Shown piece by piece: positions 41,945 to 54,317 of a stretch of DNA of 64,000 bases; the first letter of the stretch is position 1; every line of letters begins with the position of its first letter. Both the position numbers and the translations under genes were made by a program. This DNA is from Mytilisepta virgata (taxonomy: Eukaryota; Mollusca; Bivalvia; Mytilida; Mytilidae), in contig CM051511.1 in assembly GCA_028015205.1 (NCBI GenBank), forward strand, positions 5,766,001 through 5,830,000. The letters run 5' to 3'. The notes under the pieces were generated by a model. That model saw only the letters and a program-made list of their open reading frames with translations. It did not search any database and had not been told where the DNA came from.

Positions 41945-43130
41945 CTGGAAAAAACAAAGTAAAAATACATGGAGGCAGAAATTAACTGAGGTAAAATTTT
42001 AAACGACAGCACATCATGAACACATTGTATCCATGGGGTTTCAAACACAACAGTGCTTTCGTCATAAAGTGTTTGAATATGAATTGGAGACAAACCTTAT
42101 TACACATCCGCACACAGTGTATGACAATACTGTTTATAATTGATACCCATTAAACGAACAATAAAAAAGTTATGCATGTCATGCACTTAAATCATCATTT
42201 TCAATGCAAAATTTGACCTCTGTGGGACCCAATTTATAACAATCAACATTTAAATACCTTATATAAATAAAACAATGTAAAATGCATAAATTTAAAAATT
42301 GACGATAAGTTATGGTCAACAGCTCAATATTACAATGCTCAAATCTCGACCTCTTTTCACTTTTTCATAGACATAATTTGCGCCTTTAAGCTATATCTAT
42401 TGTCATCCCAACTAAAAGTTTTCTCAACAATACTTGATGTCTTCTGATTTATTAATGTAAGTTAGAGCTCACTACGTGATTTGGGTTTTCCAATGTATTA
42501 GATAGATAAATTCTATATCTGTCTGTGCTGAATTCCCCTCGGAGATTTTGCAGAGGTAAAATTATTGTTTTGGAATCTTTTTCTGTCATGTCTAAATGAG
42601 TGAATAAATGAATAATAAAACGTATCACAAAATACCGAAATAAATTTGATGCACTGCATGGCCATTTCATTGACTGACAACTCATCAGCAGTGCTCGAGA
42701 TCAAAATATTGGAAAACCGGTTAAAGATAAAATGATGAATTAATAAGCACAACCATCAAAAATCAAAACAATTAAAAAAACAGGTACCCAAACTCAGCTA
42801 AGGGTTACCTCTGCATCAAAAGGAAGAGCCTTAGAAAGTTCTGGTAATTTTTGTCGAATTTTGAACGGAAAATTTAAAGGATAATAATAATGATTAAAAA
42901 AATTTTTTTGTCACATAAACATTAAACGAATTGTTTTAACAGAGCTATAAAATATATACAAAAGATTAAGAAATTATGAAAACAGCAGTCAGGACTCGAA
43001 TAGAGAATAATAAAATAAGTAATATGGAAAGGTATATGTATATTTGCGAGAAAGTCACTTTTCAATAATTAATCAGCATCGATAGCAGAATGTTAAATTA
43101 TGTAGTATAAAGAAATGAAATCCATACCAA
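41945..43130. other. Probable GT31 intron, no exon recognised
   Basis: The acceptor at 41944/41945 implies upstream exons. None with protein character was found here. Confidence 0.35.
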
Positions 43131-43412
43131 ATTAATTCGTTGATACCAACTTTGATACATAAGATGTCCACATTTCGTCGATTTACGACTCATCGGGTGT
43201 GTCCAAGGCCTAAAATGTTGAAAACCAGAACAATGATCCAAAATTTCAAAATTGGTATAGATCTATATACGAGGGAGATTCTCTTTAGTTTTCACAAATT
43301 CAACATTTTTCTAACAGTAAATTTGTGTCGATTTCTGTCTAGTATCGACATACTAGCAAATCAACTACAAACACGACAAGATGATTTACAAATTAAATCA
43401 TTAGAGTTGTAA
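43131..43412 (+). repeat. Dispersed repeat family P, copy 1
   Basis: Starts AATTCGTTGATACCAACTTT, then CACATTTCGTCGATTTACGA, GTTGAAAACCA, ATACGAGGGAGAT, and AGTATCGACATACTAGCAA. The same ordered phrases occur at 48800-49190 and 57590-57900, and reversed near 44870-44945. Confidence 0.75.
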
Positions 43413-43553
43413 ACAAAATTAGGAACTTCGAAAAAGGAAAATTACAAAAAAAAAAATATATATATAAATAAAAATAAGTAAAACTAGAAACAGAAACAGT
43501 GCACAACTTAAAATATCAGACAACATTATAAATTATTATTACAAACCAACACT

Positions 43554-43612
43554 TACAGAGCCATTGAGTCCACATTTGAAGAACTGCAGCAAGAATCTGT
43601 ATAAGGTTAGAC
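43554..43612 (-). other. Possible upstream (5' UTR) exon of the GT31 gene
   Basis: Minus-strand sequence with a strong donor (GGCTCT|GTAAGTG, low end 43559) and an ATG at about 43606. Joined to the acceptor at 41944 the frame does not match GT31. It would form a short upstream ORF ending in a TGA that overlaps the GT31 ATG. No transcript evidence is available. Confidence 0.2.
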
Positions 43613-43819
43613 ATTGTTAACACATTCTTTCCAATTTCTTTTCGAATTCCAAATTTATTTCAGGATAATTGATTTTTACATTTAAAAAGATTTTTACCTT
43701 AGTTTTTGGTACACGAAAGATAGAAATGTTTACTAGACTGTTTGCTTAAACCCAAAACAGATTTCCAAATTTAAGATTTACTTCTATCAAAGCTTAAATG
43801 TTAAAATTTTTAAATATCG

Positions 43820-44360
43820 GCAAAAGAACACCGAAAGAACAATGGGAAAAGTCCACAATTTCGAAGTCCAAGGACAAAGTCAGGATAATGGAACACAACA
43901 AACAAAGGCGACAATGATAACTAAAAGAATAAAAAACGTATAATCAACTAAAAAAACTAGAAGAACACAGCACAGAAACTAAAGCACCAGCAATATGAAC
44001 TCCCATAAAAAACCGGGAGTGACATCAGGTGCTCCGTAAGGGATTTAGGTCTTTTTGATGCTCTAACTAGTCAATCAAACCACAAGGAAGACTGTATTTA
44101 CTATAAATAAATATGGACAAAAGAATAGCGAATCGACAAATGGGAAATGTCTGTAAGATCGAAATCCGAAGGTAAGACAAACTCGTGAGACATAGAAACA
44201 ACCAAAGGAGTAAAAGCATAAAGCCGTTCATGCACAAAGCCTCAAACAAAGCAGCACAAACATAAAACACATCAAAAAGAACAAGAACAAGGCTGCACAA
44301 AACCTAAAGCACTTGCAACGTAAACATCTACAAAAAGGAGGGATGCCATCAGCTGGAATT
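43820..44360. repeat. Two tandem diverged copies of a ~270-bp repeat
   Basis: Phrases such as AACACAGCACAGAAACTAAA/GGCTGCACAAAACCTAAA, GCACCAGCAATATGAAC/GCACTTGCAACGTAAAC and CAUCAG-type endings recur about 300 bp apart. A related block (CCGGGGGTAGACTCAGGTGC) is at 53500-53600 and another near 47690-47750. Confidence 0.55.
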
Positions 44361-44869
44361 AGCATGTTTGTAGTAAGGTTACTAGTACTTAAGAAATAAA
44401 ATATAAACAATCGATTTTATGTTACTGATAAAAATATTTATGTCCGTGATATGAGAATTCGTCATTAATTTTTAAAAAGGAAACAGAAAAAGCCTTTTTA
44501 GATGTCTAGATTTCAAGCCCACCAGTTTATGATTCATTATTACTTCATAGATATAGAATTATTGTATCATTAAACTGCTTAAACTCCGTTTTATCAGTGA
44601 TATAATATTAGGATCGTCACGACGAATAGATTTACCTTTACAATGTCAAATAAAACAAAACAACTGCGGACTGTTTTCCTGTAGTAAATCTATTGATTTG
44701 TGAATTTATCGAACAGCTGTTTCGGTGCAGAAAGTATCCAAAGAATGTAAGATAACAATAGTTTCTAAGACAGGTCAAAGTAACACAGTTTTCGTCTTAA
44801 CCGGTCATTCCTGTCTTCGTTTTCGACTGCCTTCTTCATAAAATGTTAGTTTTCAACAGTTTATCCCTT

Positions 44870-44945
44870 GAGAACAAGTGATAGGTCGTAAATCGACGAA
44901 ATTTCATATCTTGTGCATCCAAATTGGTATCAAAGAATTTATTCA
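44870..44945 (-). repeat. Family P fragment, reversed
   Basis: GTCGTAAATCGACGAAATTT ... CTTGTGCATCCAAATTGGTATCAAAGAATT is the reverse of the start of family P. Confidence 0.7.
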
Positions 44946-46073
44946 TAAAAGTTAAGAATGAATTATGAATGCTTAACTTTACCTGTCCTGAAATGATGTG
45001 TTGACCGATCTGGACTGACTCAAGACAACATGTTTTGATTTGATCTTGCTATCTTGATTTTATTTTGAAAAACAGTGATACAGAAAATTAAGATAAAGTA
45101 AGAATGAACAAGACCAGAATGGCTGTTTAAGATCAAAATTGTGTTGTTAATGAAGTAATCCACTTGTCCATAGATTTAAATATTACAGTGAATATATATT
45201 GTATATTGTATTTGTTGTTTTATACTCCTGTATAACTGGAAAATGGAAAAGATAATTAAAAAATAAACCCCAAAAAATAAAAGCATATCTAATTATCAAA
45301 ATGACCGAAAACGATGGGCCTCAGAAACTATCTAAATGCACATCAACGCATGGGTTAGACGCTCTTTCGATTTCCCAAAAATATACATGTATAAGGATAA
45401 AATTTGATTAAAATTGTGTATATCTTATACAGAAAATTTTGACTATTTTTAAAAAACTGCAATATGTCTAACATAATAGAGAAGACAATCCTGTCCATCC
45501 CTAGATGGTTTTTCCCAAACATTGTAGTTTTTAGGCCGGTATTGAGTCAACAAAGATTGGATTATTGTTTCGGTCTTCAACATTTTTTGCCTTCAGTAAT
45601 ACTTATTAGATATTAAGTGTCCTTATATATACATCAAGCCCAATAAAATTGATCTAACGTGCCATTCATAAAATAAGAAAATACAGAACCCTTATATTTT
45701 TTTATCTGCAAAAGATATTTAAAAAAATTCCAAGTAGAGTTTTCATTTGACAAATCGTACTATAAGATACTTGTAATTCTCTGTTGATGAAACAAAGTCT
45801 TCAAGTGTACCCCAAATAACTACTAAAAGAAAGTATTTCGGTACTTACATCAACGGACGCTAAAGAGTGGTGAATATACATTGTAAACCCTTTGGAAGCT
45901 CATGACAAACCTTAATATTACAAGTTATCATCCAAGACAATAACAACTTGCTATAAACCTGCACCATATTGCATACATTGACATTACAATAAACAAAGAA
46001 GAGCAATTTGTACGTGTTCAATAACGTATTGACAAACAAGAAATATATATCATAGCTAAACAATGGAATAAAT
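44946..46073. other. No gene recognised
   Basis: AT-rich sequence without supported features. Confidence 0.45.
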
Positions 46074-46313
46074 TTGCATAATATTATCAGTATATACAAT
46101 TTTTGTACAATAGTACTAGTAATCAATAGTACTGTGACATGTGATACTGAACAGATATATCATATTAAGGAGGGGTATTTGCGAAAAATACCAGTCGAGA
46201 GAATGTTAAATTTCGCAAGCCGTAAGGCGAGGGAAATTCTTTCTCAAGACGTATCCAATATTCCAAACCCGGCTATGCTAATTTTAATTTGTGATAAATT
46301 TCAGCGATGAGAG
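46074..46313 (+). CDS. Small open reading frame, hypothetical
   Basis: 78 codons from ATG. Residues 1-22 are hydrophobic and end in INSTVTC, which could be a secretion signal. The rest (YLRKIPVERMLNFASRKARE onward) is polar and matches no family I know. It stands alone in repeat-rich DNA, so it may be chance. Confidence 0.15.
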
Positions 46314-47284
46314 GTTGTTAAATACAGAAAACACTTTAGATGTTAATACAAATATAGTTTCAATAATTAAAGGCCAGCATTTTTAAAATATTAGCTACTC
46401 TTCATTCTTTATAAATTTGACAGTATGCTTCTTCTTAAAATCATTATCAATTCAACTGGTATTTTTGTTTCAATCAACACCGAAGACATTTTTTGAAGTT
46501 AGTTGCTGGAAACTTGTCACTAACATATATGAGGACAGATCAAAGTTATTTTTATATCAAAATATTTGTATAATGTAGAATATATGTAAATATATATAAA
46601 TATATTATTAAAAGTTAATATCAAATCCAAGTGCACGACGCTATTATTGTTGTCATTCGCTATAGAACCAAAAGTACATAAAGGGCAAGACTGTTAAATT
46701 ACCGACATGGATATAATAACCGACATCAAGGTTGTAACCGAATAATATATTTTCGAGCGCAAAACCTTTTCTTATGACTAATGACTAATATATACCAATA
46801 TCCATCGAATATTTTCCCGACATGATATACAGAATATCACATTTGATAGAGATAACTGCGGGTTCTTTAATCCCGATAACAATATTGTATCAACAAATCC
46901 AGAGATTTTAATTGACCTTTGGTGTTTTAGATGAATACAAAGTAACAATTGGTTTTCTATGTTAATCTCCATATGTAATAGATATAAAATTAAATTCCTA
47001 AAAAAATAACAGCATCTAGATTTAATGAAAATGCATCTGATTAATCTAAGGAAACGGTAATGGCATGTTCTTGTAGCTCTTCATTTTCATGTCGAACAGA
47101 GGCTAATACTGGGGATGGAATTGCGCTAAAAATTGGAAAAAGGGCGGTGTTGTATCCATTTTAATCGTTAACTATATTTTTCAACGCTAGTTTGAAATAG
47201 TTTTATCTCATATGTTTCGAAGGAAAAAGTAATACCGTTTAAAATCATTTATTATTTGTTATAACAACATCATTGAACACCTCA

Positions 47285-47590
47285 CTGAACGTAACCGCCT
47301 CAGTGGTAGGGTGTTCGTCTAGAGCGTGGAAGGTTATGACTTAGATTTAGGCCAGGTCAAATCAAAGACATTAAAACTGGTATTTGCTGCTTCTCCACCA
47401 AACATGCGGCATTTTGGAGTAAGATCAAGGACTGGTAGGTTTGGATTCAGTTTGTGTCCGGGTAGGTTATATGTCTTTCTGCGGACCTCGTGAGCTAGCA
47501 CGTTAAAAATCGGGTTCAACATGTTCGTTTAGTATAAAGCAGGGTTCATACTCATATCACACAAACAGGCCACTCTAGCAGTTGCAGTGG
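47285..47590 (+). repeat. Dispersed repeat, SINE-like, member 2
   Basis: Starts CCGCCTCAGTGGTAGGGTGT (A-box-like). Contains GGTATTTGCTGCTTCTCC, AGTAAGATCAAGGACTGG, GAGCTAGCACG and TAAAGCAGGGTTCATA, matching in order the block at 8008-8325. A tail-like piece (GTTCCCGTCAAGATATGCAC) is at 47898-47945. Confidence 0.6.
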
Positions 47591-48789
47591 AGAGGGATTA
47601 ATATACGTTGGTATTACTTTTTTCACAGTCCACTATAAATAAACTAATTATATAGAATATGAAAAAATAACGCAAAAACTAAAATGTTAGCAACGTGAAC
47701 TCCCACTAGAATTGATACCAGGTACCCCAGAAACAATTTTCATTCCAAACGGGAATATAACTAGGGGAAGTTGGCTTCGGATGCACTAACCACTTCACTT
47801 CGGCGCCCTTTCTGTTTTGTTTTTTTCAAATTATCTCCAGATCTCAGTTATATCTGTTTGTACCATGTGTTAATTTTCTCACTCATTCTACAAGTTTGCA
47901 TGTTCCCGTCAAGATATGCACGTAATAATTGCCACTGGACGTAAAAATATAATTCTTCGATCCATCCTCGCTGAACTTGACACTTTACTTGATATTAGCC
48001 ACTTCTATTGTGTTCGATGCCGTTAACGAAACATGAAATTTTTATCTCTCTGGGTCACCTAGTATCAATTCTACTTTTTAGTGAGAGTTAACCTATTCCT
48101 TTTAAAAATCTATTAGGAAGACGTGCAAGGGTGTTGCTCTTCCTAAACACAAGACAGGTATTTTTCATTTTTCCCATGTGTTACTTTTCTCTCATTCTAT
48201 TAGTTTGCAGATATAGATGATGCATTTTGTCCATTATCTTGAGGTGTCGCTATGTTCTGGACAATATTGGACATCTAGTAAGAGTTAACGGAACCATTTA
48301 CCTATGAAACCATTGTATTGTTAGATGACAGAATTAAGAACATGGAATAAGCCTATTTGATATATCGACATAAAAAAGGAAATACTATTGTATAAAAAGA
48401 CATTTCTCAAAGACAGAATTGATAGTAGTATAGATAATAAAATATCAAAAAGACAGCATTAAAATGCAATCCGAACTGACCTAACAAGAAAACAGACATT
48501 TAGCCATCATCACACGATCTTCAATGTGGCGTGCTATAATGTCCAAAACAAATATATAAGTGTATAAATCAGGGTAACAACAATTGTCAACAAGGTTGAG
48601 AAACTAAATAATTTAAAAAGACGATACATGCCTGTGACCATAACATTCCTGACCGGTATATTTAACTACTAAAGACATAATATTGTTTTATTTCTTTAAC
48701 AAAAATTGCTAATCTTTTATAAGATATGTGAAAATGAAAATCTTTTTGAATAGAAAAAACGTTTCATAAAAAGTGTCGTTGTCAGTAAA
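47591..48789. other. No gene recognised
   Basis: 47685-47760 resembles the 43.8-44.3 kb repeat. The rest is without supported features. Confidence 0.4.
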
Positions 48790-48799
48790 ATTAATGTCC

Positions 48800-49190
48800 A
48801 AAATTTCTTTGATACCATTTTTGATGTACAAGGTATGCACATTTCGTCGATTTACGACTCATCAGTTGTGTTCAATGCTGAAAACCAAAACAACAATCCA
48901 AAAATGTGGAGAGAACATTAAAAAATACCAAAATGTCCAAAAGATGTAAAGCCAAAACCATCAAAGGATAGAGCTATATACGAGGGAGATACTCCTTTCT
49001 TTTTACAAAGTTTATAATTTTGTATCAGCAAATTTTAAGTATCAATTTCGGACTAGTATCGAAATAATAGCAACTGAGCTGCGGATACCCTCGGGGACTT
49101 TGGAGTCCACCATCAGTGGCATCGACTCAATCATGTTAGTGATGAAAATTAAAATTCTTTGATACCAATTTTGATCCACAAGATATGCAA
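48800..49190 (+). repeat. Dispersed repeat family P, copies 2 and 3 (adjacent)
   Basis: TTCTTTGATACCATTTTTGA with ATTTCGTCGATTTACGACTC, GAGGGAGATACTCC, then GGACTAGTATCGAAATAATA and ACCCTCGGGGACTTTGGAG. A second start (TTCTTTGATACCAATTTTGA) follows at 49155. Confidence 0.75.
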
Positions 49191-49229
49191 ATATGCCGCC
49201 ACAATATATAAGATAAATATAAGAACCAA

Positions 49230-50900
49230 CAAAAATCATTAAAAATAAATTTATTTCATTAGCATATGTAATGAAAATATAGTAGCTTCGTTGAAAAATG
49301 GTTTGTGAAGTCGAAAGGTAGAGTATGTTTATGTGTTGCGCTCTCTTGTACTGTTTTCTTCTGAAGGTGTCTAGATTGTATGTCCTTGTTTACCTTTCGA
49401 GTTATCTTTTTTTCATAAGCTTAATCACTGACATTTTTTTTTTACAAATGTGCCCGTTTTAAAATCTTCCACTTTTTATAAGGAAAAGTGACCAATTTTC
49501 ATTGCTAAGTGAAATATTTTATTACTCTCTGCTTTTCAACAGATCAATAAACAACTGCGCCACGAGCGCACGATACGCCCGTCGTCTTGTGAAAAAAAAA
49601 CATAATAAATGTTTTTGCAATCCCTCTTTAATTAGTGGTGCTGCTACTGGGATGTATATGGAAACCCGGCAAAACATAAGCGTGTAAGCAATAGAGATAC
49701 GGCACGAAATGTGACCAAAAACTTTTTTTTATTTTACCAAAAAGCTCAATAAAAATTCAATAACTCAAAAATAAAATAAAGAATCATCACGGAAAAGTAT
49801 ACAGATCTTCAGATTAATATAACTAACACGTGTGTGAAGTTTTTTTTTACAAAATGAACCCCCCCTTTTTTAACAAAAATTCAATAACTCTAAAATAAAA
49901 TTTTAAATCATCACCAAAAAGTATACAGATCTTTAGATTAATATAACTAAGAAGTGTGTAAAGTTTTAAGCAATAATCATAAATCGTTTTTGAGATACGG
50001 TGCGACATGTGAAAAAAACACACCCCTGTTTTAGTTACAAAGTCCCGTAACTCAAAAAGTTTTAATCTTATTTTCACCAAAAAGTATACAGATCGTTTGA
50101 CCATCATAAGAAACAACTATGTTAAGTTTCATGAAATTTGGATAAGTTGTTCTCAAGTTACGGTGCGACATGTTTATGACGGACAGACGGACGCCGGACA
50201 TTTGTATACCAAAATACGTCCCGTCAAAATTTTGACGGGCGTATAAAAGTAATATGTCTTTATCAAAAGAGGATAACAAAGTTAGAAATTATAGCTAATC
50301 TTCCCTACTGCCCTAAAATAAAGTTAATAAAATAAACGAAAATATACTAATAAGGTAATAGACTAAGAAGCAGTGAACTGATTTCTACATCTATACCATA
50401 CATACTATATATGTTAAAAAATTTACCCCAGCACGTTCAATAAACGAATGTATATGCATTGTAAAAAGTTTTAGAAATACAATCTATATCAAAGATATCA
50501 ATTTTTGGTTTTGGTAGATCTGTAAGACGACATTATAGAATTACTACTAGTACAAAACAAATCAAATAAATATTTTGGAGTACTAAGGTTATTGACATAT
50601 TTAAACAACAAAACACGCATACTCGTATTGTGGTATACATTGTAACTGATCGTCTTCTAAAAAACGTGAAAAAACTGAGAATATGTACACAGACAGAAGT
50701 CGGTCATTCGTGTAAGAAAAATGAAGAAGGTGCGATAAAATCATTTGGTTATTGTTGTTTTATAGATTCCAGGAATAATAATCCCCATAAGAAGTTAGAA
50801 ATTCGAAGTAATAGCTATTTAAATTTAAAAATATTACAGATATAAATTTCAGCCTTGACATTGAATTCTTAAACATACTGAAAACTGATGCGATTTTATG
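49230..50900. repeat. Segmental duplication, unit 1
   Basis: Shares ordered phrases with 51180-52210: ATTTTATTTCATTAGCA, TCTTCTGAAGG, GATTGTATGTCC, ATAGCTAATCTTCCC, TTCAATAAACGAA, TTTTGGTAGATC, TAGTACAAAACA, CCATTCCAGGA-like ends. Moderately diverged. Contains an inserted repeat element (49570-50247) that unit 2 lacks. Confidence 0.65.
49570..50247. mobile_element. Hairpin-ended tandem-core repeat element 2
   Basis: Starts ATACGCCCGTCGTCTTGTG. About three to four core units carry AACTCAAAAATAAAAT, CACC(A)AAAAGTATACAGAT and GATACGG(T/C)GCGACATGTG. It then ends GACGGACAGACGGACGCCGG and the palindrome CCCGTCAAAATTTTGACGGG (50219-50239). Absent from the homologous place in the duplicate at 51.5 kb, so it is a real insertion. 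Confidence 0.75.
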
Positions 50901-51039
50901 TCATTGATATATATATATATTATATATCTTTAAATTTTAGAGGAGCACTAAGCATTTAATATGGCAAGCCGTTTTACTATTTATTCTAACTTCAAGATAT
51001 CTCATATAATATATGACATTTTGAAAATGAAAGGTTACA

Positions 51040-51061
51040 TTGTATGTATGTATGTATGTAT
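51040..51061. repeat. Microsatellite (TGTA)n
   Basis: TGTATGTATGTATGTATGTA, five units. Confidence 0.9.
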
Positions 51062-51179
51062 TCGAAAAAATTACATAAAATGGTGATATATTGGTGTCGT
51101 TATGAGCAAGATTAATATTAAAAACCACCTGTCTAAGTCATATAAAATATCCTGAAAATATCAGATAAATTATAAGGAC

Positions 51180-52210
51180 CAGTAAATATATGTAATCATA
51201 GTATTCAATTATTGAAAATAATTTTATTTCATTAGCAGAGACAGAAACATCCGATATAATTATCTTCTTAGTTGAATTCTGTATAAAGAAATGGTTTTTG
51301 TAATCGAAAGTTTCGTTGTTTTCATCTGAAGGTTTGTAGATTGGATGGTGTTAATTGTGTTGTATGTCCATTTTAACTTTTCAGTAACACGTTTGTATAG
51401 TATGTATAATTTTGAACACTGACCTTTTTCACCAAAATTTGCACCCATTCAAAAGTCTTCCAAGCTGACGAATATTTGTCGCTTGGTGAAATTTTTTATT
51501 TCGCTATGCTTTACAAAATACCAAAAAATGATGTCTTCATTACAAGCTGGTAACGGAATTATAACTAATCTTCCCAGATTCCTTAAATAAATTAATAAAA
51601 TACAAAAAAATAATGGAATATATTAATAATATACCAATTTCTACAGATATCCGTAGCATGTAGACTATATATTAATAAAATATACAGCGGCACTTTCAAT
51701 AAACGAAAGTATAATGCATACTGTGATATTAATGTATGCTTTTGGTAGATCTTCAAGAAGACAGTATGGAATAACTACAAGTACAAAACATATTACATAA
51801 ATATTTTTAAGAAATAAACAACTAAAAGCATGCATGCGTATTGTGATATTCAATTCTTATATATACATGTGTATTTATGGGATTAGGGTAAATATCTTTT
51901 AAATAGGGTTCATATTCTTAATCAGGTGACATAATCTACTTGATTTCAATTTATCTATTACGAATACAATTGATTTAAGCTGACAAAATGAACAAATTTC
52001 CATTGTATCTATCTAATAAACATAATAAATACTGAAAATAGATATAGGTATTAAAGTTGTTTTTAAATATTCCAGGAAATGATCCCTGTAAGAATATAGA
52101 AATTCCAAGTAATAGTAATTTAACTTTAAAAATATGAATTGTATCAATTTTAGCCTTGACAATGAATTCTTGAACATCTTGAAAAAACCCATCTGGAGTC
52201 TGATGCAATT
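51180..52210. repeat. Segmental duplication, unit 2
   Basis: Diverged direct copy of 49230-50900 without the inserted element. See unit 1 for shared phrases. Confidence 0.65.
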
Positions 52211-52902
52211 GTTTATAATAATTTATAATGAAAAAAGGTATACGGATTCTTAGGAAGTCTATAAATTAAAAATATAAAATGATAGAAGTGTATATAGTAT
52301 GTAATTACAATTCGTCTGCCTCTATCTACTAGTGTATTTATTAACGTGATAAACATATATATGATTAACAGATGGTCAAATAATATATCATAAACATTTT
52401 CAAAATATAGCCACCGCTATATATATATATGTTTAGAATCTCATTTAATTATACATTCATATAAAAGAAAACTAAATACATGTTAACGTGATTGAGCCGT
52501 AGGTTTAAACAACTAAAACCTATTATCCATCGTATTTCGTATGCCATGTGTTCTAATATATTTAGCGTTGATTCAGATAGATTTGCCCATATGAATATCA
52601 GACCAGAGGAGCGAAAATTACAACCACGGTCATTTCAATTCATATCAATTCAATTACTCCTTCCGGAGATGTACAAATTACAACATACAATATAAACATA
52701 TAAATATCTTTTAAAGTCTGATTAAAAATGGGTAAAATTACAGATTACAGTTCAATAGAAATGAGCCACTGCCGCTAAGGATCTTTATGGGGTCCGATGG
52801 GTCGGAGTCGTTTTGTCTATAATTACTGCCCAACAGGATACTACGAACATGATTGGAGTCCATATTTAAGATTTCAATTAATATAGACCGTCCTAGGGTA
52901 AG
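52211..52902. other. No gene recognised
   Basis: AT-rich with a short (AT)n run near 52421. Confidence 0.4.
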
Positions 52903-52914
52903 CAACAGATCGTT

Positions 52915-53120
52915 TCTTTGTTTGTTTAGTTGAGTTTTACGCCGTTTTCAGCACATTTGGCTATTTTACGGCGACCTTTGGTAGAAAAGTTGGCAAACCT
53001 TGTCAATTAAGATCAAAGTCTAACACAACTCGCCTCAGGCGGGATTCGAACTCACAACTTCAGTGTTGACAGGCTAGTGATCATTATTAGTCATGACGAA
53101 CTACCATGAGACCACCGAGA
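52915..53120 (-). mobile_element. tRNA-derived SINE, copy 4 (internally shortened)
   Basis: Same family as copies 1-3, but the middle (the TTTTTATTGGTGGAGGAAGC to ACCACC part) is missing, making it about 60 bp shorter. Flanked by the exact 12-bp repeat CAACAGATCGTT at 52903-52914 and 53121-53132. Confidence 0.9.
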
Positions 53121-53132
53121 CAACAGATCGTT

Positions 53133-53752
53133 AAAGAGAGTCTGAGGTTGGTACCAAAGAGCGTCACAGTACACTATCTGGTGAAAAATGACATTTCCCA
53201 CATACGTATCATATAACAGACTGCTTTTACCTTTTAATTGTGTAGTCCACAGTTTCACAAAGCATTTTGAGACAGAATTTTTTTTTCTTCGACAATGCAT
53301 AAGACATAATAGAGGCTGGTTGGTCATACACACCTAGTCCTTTGAATCAATTCAATATCACTCTCAATTCTGTGCATTTTATGGTTAGTTTCTATATATT
53401 TGATTCTACGTAAACTCAAGAAATACCAGAGCGCTATTCGTAGGAGGGAAAAGTCGAATCAACTGGCAAACTCCGGAGAACAACGAAGACAAGACCAAAA
53501 CAATAGATGCACTACAATTAAAAACTAAAAACATATGAACCACATGGACCCCACCAAAAAACCGGGGGTAGACTCAGGTGCTCCGGAAGAGTAAGCAGTC
53601 TCTCCCTCCTGCAGGACACCCGCCATGCTGTTCATGTCAAATCCGGTATGAGGAAGGGATAACATCAATGGAACAGGTTCATTTTCATTTGGGAAACAGT
53701 TTTTCATACCTGTCAACCAAGTCATGATGACTTCCATAAACTTTAATAGGGA
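53133..53752. repeat. Retroelement-associated repeat
   Basis: 53500-53600 contains AAAAACCGGGGGTAGACTCA and GGTGCTCCGGAAGAG, like the block at 43.9-44.05 kb. It adjoins the RT pseudogene and may be part of the same element. Confidence 0.4.
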
Positions 53753-54317
53753 TTACTCCAACTTAGGAGCAACATACCCCTGTCTAAGCAACTTTTCTGT
53801 CAGGAGCCGGGGTATGTCCAGGAAGTCAATGTATATGCCACAAGCTCTGGAATAACGTACGAGTTGTGAAATATATACTCCATACGCCGGTGCTTCTGCA
53901 ATATTGCCGCTCAAAAATGGAAAGTTGACGATTGGAAAGTCAAAGTCATCCCGTTTTTCGTTAAGCTTTGTATCCAACCTTCCTCTGGTGTAAATTTCGA
54001 GATGAAGGTCAAGATAAGATGCAGACTTGGCAGTGTCTGTGGTATCCTTAATTTTGAGATCATTTGGATAGATGAGATGTAAGAAATTCCCAAAACGTGA
54101 ATTGTTGAGTGATAAAACATCATCTATGTAGCGGAAGCTGAAATTAAAGGTACAAGCTAACTTCTTATTTTTCCTTAAGAAGCCCGTGAAGGAAGTCTGT
54201 GCCTCATATGAGTAAAGGAACAAGTAGGTCAATAATTACCATAGGAATGCCAATTGTCTGTTGGAAAACACCTCCACCAAATTGAACAGATATTTTGTCG
54301 ATCAAAAATTCAATCAT
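53753..54317 (-). pseudogene. Reverse transcriptase of a mollusc retroelement (Penelope-like or related), decayed
   Basis: Minus strand: FGGGVFQQTIGIPM, then a deletion with frameshift near 54235, then LFLYSYEA, FSFRYIDDVLSLN (catalytic YIDD), SASYLDLHLEI, KRDDFDFPIVNFPFLSGNI, APAYGVYISQLVRYSRACG and RLLTEKLLRQGY. The motif order is that of an RT palm. The segment between IPM and LADLF is lost, so it cannot work. Family placement is uncertain. Confidence 0.75.
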
